64,000 nucleotides of DNA from positions 681,440-745,439 of the forward strand of contig MKVW01000003.1 of assembly GCA_001898965.1 (NCBI GenBank), in the 5' to 3' direction. Made by a program: the position numbers and the translations under genes. Source of the DNA: Rhizobiales bacterium 62-17 (GTDB taxonomy: Bacteria; Pseudomonadota; Alphaproteobacteria; Rhizobiales; Beijerinckiaceae). Below, piece by piece: positions 16,812-25,862 of the stretch; the stretch's first letter is position 1, and every line of letters begins with the position of its first letter. Under the pieces are notes generated by a model. It was not told the DNA's origin, made no database searches, and saw only the letters and a program-made list of their open reading frames with translations.

Positions 16812-17234
16812 ATGAAGATGCTCTTGGTTGCCACGATGCTCTTTGCAGCATCTGCATCGCATGCCCAAGGCCCCAAGCCGGATACCGCTCCCGGAGGTCC
16901 TGCGGCAGGATCGACGGGACAGTTCGGCGCGCCCAATTGGCAGCCAGGCAAAGGCGGAACGGAAGGTGGAACCGCCACGGGCGATTTGACCAATAAGTCG
17001 ACGTCGCGTCTGTCGAGTGATGATCAGAAAGCCTTGCGTGCGACCATAGCCGCGAAAAAAATTCCGAGCGTCACCCTGTCAGACGTGTTCGCGCGCGGGA
17101 AGGATCTGCCCAAAGACATTCAAACCCACGCGATTGATAGCGACGCGCGCTACGGGACACTGCGCTTCGCGCACGTCAACAACCAATTCCTGCTCATCAA
17201 TAACAGCGGTACCATTGTCGAGGTCATCGACTAG
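16812..17234 (+). CDS. Exported DUF1236-like small protein
   Basis: A 140-residue protein with a signal peptide (MKMLLVATMLFAASASHAQ), a Gly/Pro/Thr-rich linker (residues about 20-65) and a C-terminal module of about 70 residues (SSDDQKALRATIAAKKIPSVTL, ending LLINNSGTIVEVID). The last part follows the DUF1236 pattern, in which a strand with V/L-rich residues closes with IVEVI. DUF1236 proteins are small periplasmic proteins of unknown role abundant in Hyphomicrobiales. Probably EcfG-controlled, given the promoter 38 bp upstream. Confidence 0.75.
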   Translation: MKMLLVATMLFAASASHAQGPKPDTAPGGPAAGSTGQFGAPNWQPGKGGTEGGTATGDLTNKSTSRLSSDDQKALRATIAAKKIPSVTLSDVFARGKDLPKDIQTHAIDSDARYGTLRFAHVNNQFLLINNSGTIVEVID

Positions 17235-17268
17235 GTTTGCTTCTTGCGGTGATGTTCGCTGGGATAGA

Positions 17269-17343
17269 TGGTGGGCGATGCAGGGATCGAACCTGCGACC
17301 CCTCCCGTGTGAAGGGAGTGCTCTCCCGCTGAGCTAATCGCCC
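17269..17343 (-). tRNA. tRNA-Val (anticodon CAC)
   Basis: A full cloverleaf on the minus strand: acceptor GGGCGAT / ATCGCCC, D-arm GCTC...GAGC, anticodon stem CTCCC / GGGAG with loop TTCACAC giving anticodon CAC, T-arm GCAGG-TTCGATC-CCTGC. The 3' end ACCA is encoded, so CCA need not be added. It reads GUG valine codons. Confidence 0.96.
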
Positions 17344-17427
17344 GGCGCTTGGCCGAATGCGGGCTATATCCTCCGGGCCACCCGCCAGTGTCAAGGCGAT
17401 CGACAGGTGTTCCGAAGGCAAATTCAA

Positions 17428-18138
17428 TCAGCTCGCAGAAAATCTCAGGTTTGCCACCGCATCCCAGAGCTGATCGAAGCTGGAAATCACCACATTCGGC
17501 TCAAAAGTCTCCACCGGCTGGTCGGTGTAGCCGAAATTAACCGCGACGACGGGCATGCCGGCTGCCTGGGCGGTGCGGATATCGGTTTTCGAATCACCGA
17601 TCATCACCGCATGGGCGGGATTGCCCCCGGCCCGCTCGATGGTGGCGCGCAGCACGCGCGGATCGGGCTTCATCACCGCCTTGCCATCGATATAGACCGA
17701 GTCCTGACCGCAAATCGCCTTGAAACGGTCGGTGATATCGAGCGCTTTCAAGAGCTTCAGCGACGCGTGCTCGACCTTGTTGGTGCAGACCGCGAAGATC
17801 CAGCCAGCCGCTTCGAACCGGTCCAGCGCCGCGACCAGCCCGGGAAACAGGTGCGATTCCTGGGCGATGCGCTTCTCGTAGACCTTCAGATAGTCGGCAA
17901 ACAGCTTTTCCAGCCGGTCCGGATCGAGTTTCCCGCCGCCTGATGCCGCAAAACCATGCTGGAGCAGGACACGGCCGCCGGCACCGACCATTTCGCGGCC
18001 GGCCTTGAGGCTGACGGGCGCCATGCCCTCGCGCTCCAAAATGGTGTTGAGCGCGCCGATCAGGTCGCCGGCGGTTTCCGCCAGGGTGCCGTCGAGATCG
18101 AAAACGAGGATGGGAGGCTTGGAAGGGGAGCTGGACAT
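17428..18138 (-). CDS. gph: Phosphoglycolate phosphatase Gph (HAD family)
   Basis: A 236-residue haloacid-dehalogenase-fold phosphatase. Motif I FDLDGTLAET is at about residues 13-22 with the nucleophilic Asp, motif II is VCTNK, motif III Lys in VMKPDP, and motif IV IGDSKTDIRTAQAAGM. The four-helix cap (residues about 20-90) and the GADI/GVNFGYTD-like segment (AVNFGYTDQPVE) are typical of Gph, which dephosphorylates 2-phosphoglycolate made by DNA end repair or by Rubisco. Closely related HADs can act on other sugar phosphates. Confidence 0.88.
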   Translation of the reverse strand: MSSSPSKPPILVFDLDGTLAETAGDLIGALNTILEREGMAPVSLKAGREMVGAGGRVLLQHGFAASGGGKLDPDRLEKLFADYLKVYEKRIAQESHLFPGLVAALDRFEAAGWIFAVCTNKVEHASLKLLKALDITDRFKAICGQDSVYIDGKAVMKPDPRVLRATIERAGGNPAHAVMIGDSKTDIRTAQAAGMPVVAVNFGYTDQPVETFEPNVVISSFDQLWDAVANLRFSAS

Positions 18139-18288
18139 GCCTGCCGCCTACCATAGAGGCGCTGCCGACGAAACGCGCATTAAGCCGCGCCGAAAGCGGA
18201 CGCCTTTTCGGGCAATCGCGGTAAAATTGCCGGAACGATTCGTCGCGGCGGTCCCCTGGCCGCCAGTTAGCCAGTGCGGGATGTTCCT

Positions 18289-18663
18289 ATGGCCAGTTTC
18301 AAGCGATTTTCTGCGGTTTTGACCGGTATCGGCCTGTTCGGTGCCCTCGCCCTGCCCGCCGTCGCCGCCAACTATCAGTTCATGGCGTCGCCCGCGACCG
18401 GACTTAACCTCATGTATCGGCTGGATAAATTGACCGGCGAGATCGGCGCCTGCCAGTATGGCCTGAAGGAAGGCACGATCGGCACGACGCTCTGCTACCG
18501 CTCCGGTGAAGGCGCCGGTGCGCAGACGCCGTCCGAATATGCCCTCGCCGCCTCCCATCACGAGGGGGAAGCCGGCATTTTCCGGGTCGACCTGCGCAGT
18601 GGCACCATGTCGATCTGCTATTTGCTGAACGACGCCATCGTCTGCACGCCCCCCGGCAAATAA
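18289..18663 (+). CDS. Hypothetical exported protein
   Basis: A 124-residue protein with a signal peptide (MASFKRFSAVLTGIGLFGALALPAVAA). The mature part reads like a small beta-rich domain, NLMYRLDKLTGEIGACQYG ... RVDLRSGTMSICYLLNDAIVCTPP, with four cysteines that could form two disulphides. The ATG at 18289 is chosen because the signal peptide starts there; a GTG at 18274 is in frame. Family not recognised. Confidence 0.68.
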   Translation: MASFKRFSAVLTGIGLFGALALPAVAANYQFMASPATGLNLMYRLDKLTGEIGACQYGLKEGTIGTTLCYRSGEGAGAQTPSEYALAASHHEGEAGIFRVDLRSGTMSICYLLNDAIVCTPPGK

Positions 18664-18701
18664 GCCCATCCGCGACAAGCAATTGTGTCCACGGTCATCG
18701 C

Positions 18702-18733
18702 GGACTTGGGGTTGACCTTGTTCCCCCAAGTCC
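18702..18733. repeat. REP-like palindrome upstream of rpiA
   Basis: GGACTTGGGG and CCCCAAGTCC form a perfect 10-bp stem around a 12-nt loop; imperfect pairing extends outwards between GGTC (18694) and GACC (18740). No T-tract follows. Its form resembles the dispersed extragenic palindromes of Rhizobiales. Only one copy is visible in this window. Confidence 0.45.
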
Positions 18734-18784
18734 ATAACGACCGGACCTAGCAGTTTGCTTGTTTTCCAAGGTCGTCCGTTTCCC

Positions 18785-19492
18785 GTGTCTTCCCTCGATA
18801 AAGCCAAACGCCTCGCCGCCGAACGTGCCGCGGAATTCGTCCGCGATGGCATGCGGCTTGGCCTTGGCACTGGCTCGACCGCCGCCCATTTCGTCGACTG
18901 TATCGGCGAGAAAGTGGCGCAAGGCATGACATTCACCTGCGTGCCGACCTCCGAGGCGACACGCCGGCAGGCGGAAGCCCTGGGCATCACCCTGTCCACC
19001 CTCGACGAGACCCCCGAGCTCGATCTCACCGTTGATGGCGCCGACGAATTCGATCCGCAGTTGCGCCTGATCAAGGGCGGCGGCGGTGCGCTTCTGCGCG
19101 AGAAGATTGTTGCCTTCGCCTCGCAACGCATGATTGTCATCACCGACACCACCAAGAAAGTCGCGACGCTAGGGCGGTTTCCCCTGCCCGTCGAAGTCGT
19201 GCCTTTCGGCCTCGAGGCGACAAGACAGGCACTCGCCGACGTGCTTGCCGATCTGGGCCTCAAGGGCACGATCAGTCTGCGTAAGGCAAAGGACGGCCAT
19301 GTTTTCGTCACCGACGGAGCCCACAGCATCCTCGATTGTGCCCTGGGTTCCATCCCCGATCCGGAACGCTTGGCCGACCAACTCAAGACCATTCCTGGCG
19401 TGGTCGAACACGGGCTGTTCTTGGGCCTCGCCGATGCCGTGATCGTGGCTGGCGAAACCGGACTGGATATCATCGGAAATCCGGGGTCCTGA
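18785..19492 (+). CDS. rpiA: Ribose-5-phosphate isomerase A
   Basis: A 235-residue RpiA, interconverting ribose-5-phosphate and ribulose-5-phosphate in the pentose phosphate pathway. Signature segments in order are [14 protein letters not shown] (phosphate loop), [11 protein letters not shown] (catalytic Asp region), [14 protein letters not shown] (catalytic Lys/Glu), and VEHGLFLG near the C-terminus. No ATG is available; the GTG at 18785 begins where RpiA homology begins, while a TTG at 18755 would add ten residues. Next to gph and DUF2059/gor, as commonly seen in this order. Confidence 0.92.
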   Translation: MSSLDKAKRLAAERAAEFVRDGMRLGLGTGSTAAHFVDCIGEKVAQGMTFTCVPTSEATRRQAEALGITLSTLDETPELDLTVDGADEFDPQLRLIKGGGGALLREKIVAFASQRMIVITDTTKKVATLGRFPLPVEVVPFGLEATRQALADVLADLGLKGTISLRKAKDGHVFVTDGAHSILDCALGSIPDPERLADQLKTIPGVVEHGLFLGLADAVIVAGETGLDIIGNPGS

Positions 19493-19523
19493 CAGCAACG
19501 ACCCCTTGCTGGAGTGAAACAAC

Positions 19524-20063
19524 GTGAAATCGATCCGCTCTTCTCTGTTCGTCGCTGCTTTGCTCGCAACCACGCTGGCGCCCGTCGCGCTGCAGGCGCA
19601 ACAGCCGGCCCCTGCCGCGCCGGCTGCCGCCGAGACCGACAGCTACACGCCGAGCCATCTCGCGCTGGCGCGCCAGGTCGTCCTCACGTCCGGCATCGCC
19701 AATACGTTCGACCTCGTCTATCCGCAGCTCGCCGACCAGACGATCGGCATCGTGACGCGCACACGCCCGGAACTGCGGAACGACCTCATCGCCGTACTGA
19801 AGCAACTGCAGCCGGAGTTCGAAGGCCGCAAGGAAGAGATCATCAAGGCCACGACCAATGCTTTCGCCGGCGCGATGAGCGAAAAGGATCTGAAGCCCGT
19901 CGCCGACTTCTTCGCCTCGGATGCCGGCAAGGCCTATGTTGCCATGCAGCCGAAGGTCATCAACCAGATGGTCGTCGCCATGGACGCCTGGAACCGCCAG
20001 CTCTCGACCGACATCATGGTGCGCGTGCGCGAAGAGATGAAGAAGAAGGGCCACCAGCTTTAA
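19524..20063 (+). CDS. Exported DUF2059-domain protein
   Basis: A 179-residue protein with a signal peptide (SLFVAALLATTLAPVALQAQ), a short Ala/Pro linker and an alpha-helical DUF2059 domain (LARQVVLTSGIANTFDLVYPQL ... EKDLKPVADFFASDAGKAYVAMQPKV). The helix-rich SEKDLKxxxxFFxSxxGKxY pattern is the family hallmark. Function is unknown; periplasmic location follows from the signal. The start is GTG with GGAG about 9 nt upstream. It lies 31 bp after rpiA and 10 bp before gor, suggesting one operon. Confidence 0.82.
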   Translation: MKSIRSSLFVAALLATTLAPVALQAQQPAPAAPAAAETDSYTPSHLALARQVVLTSGIANTFDLVYPQLADQTIGIVTRTRPELRNDLIAVLKQLQPEFEGRKEEIIKATTNAFAGAMSEKDLKPVADFFASDAGKAYVAMQPKVINQMVVAMDAWNRQLSTDIMVRVREEMKKKGHQL

Positions 20064-20073
20064 GGAGCACGCC

Positions 20074-21453
20074 GTGGCGCAGTTCGACGTCGATCTTTTC
20101 GTCATCGGTGCAGGTTCGGGTGGCGTGCGCGCGTCGCGCATCGCCGGCGGGCATGGTGCCAAGGTTCTGGTGGCGGAAGAGTTCCGTATCGGCGGCACCT
20201 GCGTCATTCGCGGCTGTATCCCGAAGAAGCTCTATGTCTATGCGAGCCGCTTCGTCGACGACTATGAAGACGCCGTCGGCTATGGCTGGAGCTTTCCGCA
20301 GAAACCGTCCTTTGACTGGACCAAGCTGGTCGCGGCCAAGGAAAAGGAAATCACCCGCCTCTCGGGCCTTTATCAAAAGGGCGTCGAGGGCGTGGGCGGC
20401 AGCATCGTGCAGAGCCGCGCCGAGATCGAGGATGAACACACCGTTCGTCTGTTGAACGACGGCCGGAAGATCACCGCCAAATATATTCTGGTCGCCACCG
20501 GCGGGGCGCCGACCTTGGTGCCGGAGATCCCCGGCATCGAGCATGCGATTTCCTCGAACGAGGTGTTCGATCTGAAGCATCTGCCGGCGAGCATGCTGAT
20601 CGTCGGTGGCGGCTTTATCGCCGTCGAATTCGCCAGCGTCTTCACGCGGCTTGGCACCAAGGTGACGCAGGTGATGCGTGCCGATAATGTGCTGCGCGGC
20701 TTCGACGAAGACCTGCGCACCGGCCTGCACGAAGGTCTCAATCATGCCGGCGTGACGACACGCTTCGGCGTGCTGCCGAGCAAGATCGGCAAACAGCCGA
20801 ACGGCCTTCTGTCCGTGACGTTCAGCGACGGCAGCACCGGCGAATTCGAACAGGTGCTGGTAGCCACCGGGCGTCATCCGCATACCAAGGGGCTTGGCCT
20901 CGAAAAAGCTGGCGTGCAGCTCGACAAGGTCGGCGCGGTGAAGGTCGATGACTATTCGCGCACCAATATTCCCTCGATCTACGCGGTGGGCGACGTCACC
21001 AACCGCATCAATCTGACGCCGGTGGCGGTGCGCGAAGGCCATGCCTTCGCCGACACGGTGTTCGGCGGCAAGGACGTCAAGGTCGATCACAGCAATGTTG
21101 CCAGCGCCGTTTTCTCGACGCCGGAAATCGGTACGGTCGGTCTCACGGAAGCGCAGGCGCGCGAAACCTTCGACGTGGTCGACATCTATCGTTCTGCTTT
21201 CCGTCCTCTGAAAGCGACCCTCTCCGGGCGCACCGAGCGCATGATGATGAAGATCGTCGTCGACGGCAAAAGCGATCGCGTGCTCGGCGTCCATATCCTC
21301 GGCCACGATGCCGGCGAGATGGCGCAACTGCTCGGCATCGCCGTCAAGATGCGCGCCACCAAGGCCGATTTCGATGCCACCATGGCGGTGCATCCGACGG
21401 CGGCGGAAGAACTGGTGACCATGCGCACTCGCACGGTCCGCTACGAAAAATAA
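20074..21453 (+). CDS. gor: Glutathione-disulfide reductase
   Basis: A 459-residue flavoprotein disulphide reductase that keeps glutathione reduced with NADPH. FAD-binding GAGSGGVRASRIA follows the N-terminus, the redox pair is in GGTCVIRGCIPKKLYVYASR, the NADPH Rossmann motif is VGGGFIAVEFASVF with ARG/Arg-type pocket further on, the FAD motif YAVGDVTNRINLTP is present, and the C-terminal HPTAAEE carries the catalytic His-Glu pair of the partner subunit. The VIRGC spacing separates it from lipoamide dehydrogenase. GTG start with AAGGAG upstream. Confidence 0.94.
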   Translation: MAQFDVDLFVIGAGSGGVRASRIAGGHGAKVLVAEEFRIGGTCVIRGCIPKKLYVYASRFVDDYEDAVGYGWSFPQKPSFDWTKLVAAKEKEITRLSGLYQKGVEGVGGSIVQSRAEIEDEHTVRLLNDGRKITAKYILVATGGAPTLVPEIPGIEHAISSNEVFDLKHLPASMLIVGGGFIAVEFASVFTRLGTKVTQVMRADNVLRGFDEDLRTGLHEGLNHAGVTTRFGVLPSKIGKQPNGLLSVTFSDGSTGEFEQVLVATGRHPHTKGLGLEKAGVQLDKVGAVKVDDYSRTNIPSIYAVGDVTNRINLTPVAVREGHAFADTVFGGKDVKVDHSNVASAVFSTPEIGTVGLTEAQARETFDVVDIYRSAFRPLKATLSGRTERMMMKIVVDGKSDRVLGVHILGHDAGEMAQLLGIAVKMRATKADFDATMAVHPTAAEELVTMRTRTVRYEK

Positions 21454-21469
21454 CGGGCGATGGAAGAGC

Positions 21470-22498
21470 CTAGGGTTCCTCCATCAGGTCCTGATTGATC
21501 TTGCGCGCCGCCGCGATCCGATCCGGCGGCGTCGCCATCAGTTTCTCCACATAGGCGGCAAGCTTCTCGCCCGACATCGGCGCCAGGGGCGTATTGCTCT
21601 TTTGCGCTTCCGCCAAAAACTCCTTGTCGACAATGGTCTTCTCGAAAGCCTCGCGCAGAACCTGAACGAACGGTTTTGGCACGCCTGGCGGAAAGGCCAA
21701 GGCCCGGCCGATGGTGCCGGTCGACGTGTAGATATCGAGGAAGGCCTTTTCATTGGCGTCGCGGCCGAACTCGGTCACCGTCGGCACATTGGGAAAATCG
21801 GGAATGCGGTTTTCGGCAATGGCGAAGATCGGCACCAGATCGCCGCTCTTCACGGCCGCCCCTTGCAGGGTCAGCGCGTTGGCTAATGTCACGGCGGCAC
21901 CGTCGACTTCGCCGCGCTGCATGGCGATGTGAATGTCGGCGGTCCCCTTATAGCCGGCGATGACCTTGAACTTGGTTCCAGCGAAACGGTTCAGCATCAG
22001 AGGGCCGAGCGCGAAGGCGGTGTCGCGTCCGGTGGACCCCATGGTGACCTGCTTCTGCCGGACTTCGTCGAGCGAGCGAACGCCGGACTGGCGGCTCATC
22101 AGGCCAATGGAATCGGCGTCCGCGAAGCGGCCGATATATTGAAAGTCGCGGGCGTTGAACTTCGACTCCGGCTTCATCAAGGTCTCGAACAGCACTTCGG
22201 CATGTACGAGATGGATCATCGAGCCGTCTTTCGGCGCGGCATTGGCGGAATAATTAAGAGCCACGATGCCGCCGGCACCGGGCATGGCCTGCAACACCAG
22301 AGGTGGCTGGCCGGGGATGTATTGGCGCATGTGCCGGGTGGCGAGCTGCGCATAAAGACCATAGGTCCCGCCTACGCCTGCACCGATTAGAACCTTGATA
22401 TCTTTGCCCTTATAGAAAGTCTCCGGCGTCTGCGCGGCGGCTGTGGCCGGCGCCAGCGCCGCCAAAGCCATGGCAAGAGCCACCCCTCTTACGACCAT
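21470..22498 (-). CDS. TctC/Bug-like substrate-binding protein (orphan)
   Basis: A 342-residue exported binding protein. The signal is VVRGVALAMALAALAPATAAAQ; the body begins ETFYKGKDIKVLIGAGVGGTYGLYAQ and includes PLVLQAMPGAGGIVALNYSANAAPKDG, the family pattern of tripartite tricarboxylate transporter receptors. The start at 22498 has GGGAGGAGCG just upstream; longer in-frame starts would place residues before the signal peptide. No TctA/TctB genes are nearby, and the neighbours are housekeeping, so the ligand is unknown. Confidence 0.85.
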   Translation of the reverse strand: MVVRGVALAMALAALAPATAAAQTPETFYKGKDIKVLIGAGVGGTYGLYAQLATRHMRQYIPGQPPLVLQAMPGAGGIVALNYSANAAPKDGSMIHLVHAEVLFETLMKPESKFNARDFQYIGRFADADSIGLMSRQSGVRSLDEVRQKQVTMGSTGRDTAFALGPLMLNRFAGTKFKVIAGYKGTADIHIAMQRGEVDGAAVTLANALTLQGAAVKSGDLVPIFAIAENRIPDFPNVPTVTEFGRDANEKAFLDIYTSTGTIGRALAFPPGVPKPFVQVLREAFEKTIVDKEFLAEAQKSNTPLAPMSGEKLAAYVEKLMATPPDRIAAARKINQDLMEEP

Positions 22499-22648
22499 TT
22501 TCGCTCCTCCCAGTGCGACGGGTTTTCGCCCGATTCCAGTAGTTTGGGATGGCGCGCCGCGCCCCGCAATGGTCGTATCCCGCCGGGCGCAAAATATCGC
22601 CAATCGGTCCGGCCTTGTGTATAAGTCTGACGGTACAGATATGCGCTA

Positions 22649-22678
22649 GGGCGGCGGGACGAGGGTCCCGGTCCGCCC
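22649..22678 (+). promoter_or_regulatory. GC-rich hairpin in the DAHP synthase leader
   Basis: GGGCGG and CGGGAC pair with GTCCCG and CCGCCC across a GAGG loop, with a 2-nt bulge, giving a 12-bp stem that ends 4 bp before the GGAG ribosome-binding site of the 22695 gene. It is followed by CTTT. It could modulate translation or act as an attenuator; no aromatic-rich leader peptide was found. Confidence 0.45.
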
Positions 22679-22694
22679 CTTTGGAGTCAGGCAG

Positions 22695-24080
22695 ATGAGT
22701 AGCGAACGCTGGAGCGTCGACAGCTGGAGATCAAAACCGATCCAGCAGGTCCCCGACTACCCGGACAAGACCGTCCTGGGTGACGTGGAGAAGCAGCTCG
22801 CCGGGTTTCCGCCGCTCGTTTTTGCAGGTGAGGCGCGCAAGCTCAAACGGGCGTTGAGCAAGGTCGCCAATGGCGAAGCGTTCCTCCTGCAAGGCGGCGA
22901 TTGCGCCGAGAGCTTTGCCGAACATTCGGCCGACAACATCCGCGACTTCTTCCGCGTCTTCCTGCAGATGGCCGTGGTGATGACCTTCGGCGCGGCCTCG
23001 CCCGTGGTCAAGATCGGCCGCGTTGCCGGCCAGTTCGCCAAGCCGCGTTCGGCGCCGACCGAGAAGCAGAACGGCATTGAACTGCCGAGCTATCGCGGCG
23101 ACATCATCAACGACATCGAGTTCACGACGGCGGGCCGCACGCCCGATCCGAAGCGCCTGCTCGAGGCCTATCGGCAGTCGGCGGCGACGCTCAACCTGCT
23201 GCGCGCCTTCGCGACCGGCGGCTACGCCAATCTGGAGAACGCGCATCGCTGGATGCTGGGCTTCATCAAGGACAGCCCGCAGTCGGGCCGCTATCAGGAG
23301 TTGGCGGATCGGATCACCGAAACGCTTGGCTTCATGCGCGCCATCGGCCTCGACGCCGAAGCGCATCCGGAGCTGCGTCAGACCGATTTCTACACCTCGC
23401 ATGAGGCGCTGCTGCTCGGCTTCGAACAGGCGCTGACCCGTGTCGACTCGACCACCGGCGACCCCTATGCCACGTCGGGCCACATGCTGTGGATCGGCGA
23501 CCGCACGCGCCAGCTCGACCATGCGCATGTGGAATTCTGCCGCGGCGTGAAGAATCCGATCGGCCTGAAATGCGGCCCATCGCTGAAGAGCGACGACCTG
23601 TTGCGCCTGATCAAGGTTCTCAACCCCGAGAACGAGGCCGGCCGGTTGACCCTGATCTGTCGCTTCGGCTCGGACAAGATCGCTGATCACCTGCCCCAGC
23701 TCATCCGCGCCGTGCAGCGCGAGGGCGCCAAGGTGGTCTGGTCCTGCGATCCGATGCACGGCAATACGATCTCGGCTGGCGGCTACAAGACCCGTCCGTT
23801 CGAGCGCATCATGGGCGAGATTCGCTCGTTCTTCGCGGCGCATCAGGCCGAAGGCACCTATGCCGGCGGCATCCATCTGGAGATGACTGGCAAGAACGTC
23901 ACCGAATGCACCGGTGGCGCGCGCATGATCTCGGAGGCCGAGCTGCACGATCGCTATCACACCCATTGCGATCCGCGCCTCAATGCCGAACAGGCTATCG
24001 AGGTTGCCTTCCTGGTGGCCGAGCTGCTGAAAGCGGAACGTGCCGCCTTTCCGCTGCCGCAGGTCAGCGCGGCCGAATAA
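22695..24080 (+). CDS. 3-deoxy-7-phosphoheptulonate synthase, class II (DAHP synthase)
   Basis: A 461-residue plant-type (class II) DAHP synthase, joining PEP and erythrose-4-phosphate in the first step of the shikimate pathway. Landmarks are [19 protein letters not shown] at the start, [12 protein letters not shown] (metal-binding Cys), [29 protein letters not shown], and [12 protein letters not shown] with [15 protein letters not shown] near the end. GGAG lies upstream of the ATG. Followed by dgkA 22 bp later. Confidence 0.95.
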   Translation: MSSERWSVDSWRSKPIQQVPDYPDKTVLGDVEKQLAGFPPLVFAGEARKLKRALSKVANGEAFLLQGGDCAESFAEHSADNIRDFFRVFLQMAVVMTFGAASPVVKIGRVAGQFAKPRSAPTEKQNGIELPSYRGDIINDIEFTTAGRTPDPKRLLEAYRQSAATLNLLRAFATGGYANLENAHRWMLGFIKDSPQSGRYQELADRITETLGFMRAIGLDAEAHPELRQTDFYTSHEALLLGFEQALTRVDSTTGDPYATSGHMLWIGDRTRQLDHAHVEFCRGVKNPIGLKCGPSLKSDDLLRLIKVLNPENEAGRLTLICRFGSDKIADHLPQLIRAVQREGAKVVWSCDPMHGNTISAGGYKTRPFERIMGEIRSFFAAHQAEGTYAGGIHLEMTGKNVTECTGGARMISEAELHDRYHTHCDPRLNAEQAIEVAFLVAELLKAERAAFPLPQVSAAE

Positions 24081-24102
24081 CCGGCCGTAGACGGGGGGCA
24101 TT

Positions 24103-24456
24103 GTGCAGCGGATCATCGCCGCGTTCTGGAACTCGTGCGCGGGGCTTAAATATGCCCTGCGCACCGAGCGGGCCGTGCAGCAGGAAACCCTGCTGCTGGT
24201 GCTGGCCATTCCGCTGTCGCTCGTCGTCGGCGTGGGCCTTTGGCAACGGCTGCTGCTCGTCGGCATCGTGCTCGCGATGATCGGCGCCGAACTGCTCAAC
24301 ACCTGTATCGAGAAACTCTGCGATCATGTGACGCCGCAGCTTCACCCGCAGATCAAAGCGGTTAAAGACATGGGATCGGCCGGTGTCTTTTGCTTTCAAA
24401 TTCTGGCCGGGCTCGTCTGGCTCGCGGCGATCGCCGAACGCCTCAGCTTGATTTAG
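24103..24456 (+). CDS. dgkA: Diacylglycerol kinase DgkA
   Basis: A 117-residue integral membrane kinase that phosphorylates diacylglycerol to phosphatidate. Three membrane helices are visible (about residues 28-45, 49-63, 90-110), and the family catalytic segment is AELLNTCIEKLCDHV with the downstream KAVKDMGSAGVFC. GTG start. The length matches E. coli DgkA. Lies between DAHP synthase and panD, all on the same strand. Confidence 0.92.
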   Translation: MQRIIAAFWNSCAGLKYALRTERAVQQETLLLVLAIPLSLVVGVGLWQRLLLVGIVLAMIGAELLNTCIEKLCDHVTPQLHPQIKAVKDMGSAGVFCFQILAGLVWLAAIAERLSLI

Positions 24457-24495
24457 ACCAGCCTCATTCAACACAACGACAAACGGGACATTCCG

Positions 24496-24843
24496 ATGCA
24501 AGTGACCTTGATGAAGGGTAAGATTCATCGTGCGCGCGTGACCGATGCCGACCTGCACTATGAAGGCTCGATCTCGATCGACAAGAACCTGATCGAAGCG
24601 GCCGGCTTTCTCATCAACGAGCGCGTCGACATCTACAATATCGATACAGGCGCGCGCTTCTCCACCTATGTGATCGAAGGCCCGGCGGGCTCGGGCGTGA
24701 TCGGTCTTAATGGCGCCGCCGCGCGCCTCGCCATGAAGGGTGACAAGGTCATCATCGTCGCTTATGCGCAGTTTGAAGAGACCGAGGCGCAGACATTCAA
24801 GCCGCGTGTCGTGCTGGTCGACGATCAGAATCGCCAGATTTAA
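24496..24843 (+). CDS. panD: Aspartate 1-decarboxylase
   Basis: A 115-residue pyruvoyl enzyme precursor making beta-alanine for pantothenate and coenzyme A. The self-cleavage site is the Gly-Ser bond in HYEGSISID (Ser at residue 25), which yields the pyruvoyl-bearing alpha chain. [13 protein letters not shown]-like (here [13 protein letters not shown]), [14 protein letters not shown] and VIIVAYAQF follow family order. It ends 2 bp before the convergent AraC gene. Confidence 0.95.
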   Translation: MQVTLMKGKIHRARVTDADLHYEGSISIDKNLIEAAGFLINERVDIYNIDTGARFSTYVIEGPAGSGVIGLNGAAARLAMKGDKVIIVAYAQFEETEAQTFKPRVVLVDDQNRQI

Positions 24844-24845
24844 TC

Positions 24846-25862
24846 TTATCGACGCCTCACCTGCGCCTTGCGGCGCGTGTCCGACGGGTTCTCGCCATAA
24901 CGATGACGATAGGCCGCCGTGGCGCGGCCGTGATGCAGGAGGCCTGCGGTGAGAGCAAGATCGCCTGCGCCCTGCCCCTGATCGGGATCGCTCAACAGCG
25001 TACGCCAACGATTGAGGCGGGCGTCGAGGATGGCTTCGGTCAATGTCTTATTACGGAACTGGCGGAAGCCGGCTTGTAGGGTGCGCAGGCCGACGCCGGC
25101 CGCTGCCGCGATGTCGTCCGCGGAGAGCGGCCCGTCGGCGTGGGCTTCCAGATACTCCTCGGCTTTGCGCACATGCGCAGGCGCCGCGGCACTTGCCGGC
25201 CGAGCCAGGGCCTGGGCATGGTTATGCGGCTGCGCCGCCAACATCAGGCCGATCAGCGAATCCCGCAATTGGCGGTGCGCCAAGGACCAGCGCTCCGGCG
25301 AGCGGCCGGCGCGTTCGCTGAGCGATTGCATCAGCAGAGCCTGAGCTCGCATGGCCGCGCCGGCTGGCGTTTCCACGGCGACATCGACATCGAACTCAAC
25401 CCGATCGATCGCGCGATCCAGCAGCGCAGTCGCTTGCTGTTCGACCACGTGCCGGTCGATCAGTACGATGAGCTTTTGCGTGCCCTCGCGCCAACGCATC
25501 AAGGTCGGCAAGGTCGGCGACAAGAGCGAAGCATGGGTCAGCGACGCTTCCACCATGGATTGACCGCAGCGCACATCGGCACCGCCTATAAGAGGTATCT
25601 GCAAGAGAAAGAAACGATCGAGACGGCCGGGATCGATCTCTACGTCGGCGCCATAGGCGACATAGTTGATGGAGAAGCCGTCATGCTGTGCGTTGTTGTG
25701 AACGGCACGGAAGTATGGCGCACCACGCTTGGTGGGTGTCAGGCGATGGGCGCAGAAAATCCTGCCGACCTCGGCTTCGGCAGCGCCGGGATCCCTGGTG
25801 TCCACCCGCGTATAGCGGGCAAGCGGCACACCGGGAGAAAGATTGTGGCCGACAGCAGCCAT
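24846..25862 (-). CDS. AraC-family transcriptional regulator
   Basis: A 338-residue regulator. The C-terminal 100 residues hold the double helix-turn-helix (LSADDIAAAAGVGLRTLQAGFRQFRN and AGLLHHGRATAAYRHRYGENPSDTRR). The N-terminal 200 residues resemble the AraC_binding_2 domain of OxyR-unrelated aromatic regulators such as FeaR/NdsR-like proteins (YVAYGADVEIDPGRLDRFFLLQIPLIGGADVRCG). The target is unclear; the cupin/flavin monooxygenase pair starting at 26078 is divergent from it and is the obvious candidate. Confidence 0.88.
   Translation of the reverse strand: MAAVGHNLSPGVPLARYTRVDTRDPGAAEAEVGRIFCAHRLTPTKRGAPYFRAVHNNAQHDGFSINYVAYGADVEIDPGRLDRFFLLQIPLIGGADVRCGQSMVEASLTHASLLSPTLPTLMRWREGTQKLIVLIDRHVVEQQATALLDRAIDRVEFDVDVAVETPAGAAMRAQALLMQSLSERAGRSPERWSLAHRQLRDSLIGLMLAAQPHNHAQALARPASAAAPAHVRKAEEYLEAHADGPLSADDIAAAAGVGLRTLQAGFRQFRNKTLTEAILDARLNRWRTLLSDPDQGQGAGDLALTAGLLHHGRATAAYRHRYGENPSDTRRKAQVRRR

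Noticed and set aside
20014-21393. A 459-codon minus-strand frame opposite gor
   Set aside because: Antisense shadow of gor; no motifs.
22731-24302. A 523-codon minus-strand frame opposite DAHP synthase
   Set aside because: Complementary to a well-defined enzyme; composition is Arg/Ala/His-rich with no ribosome-binding site.
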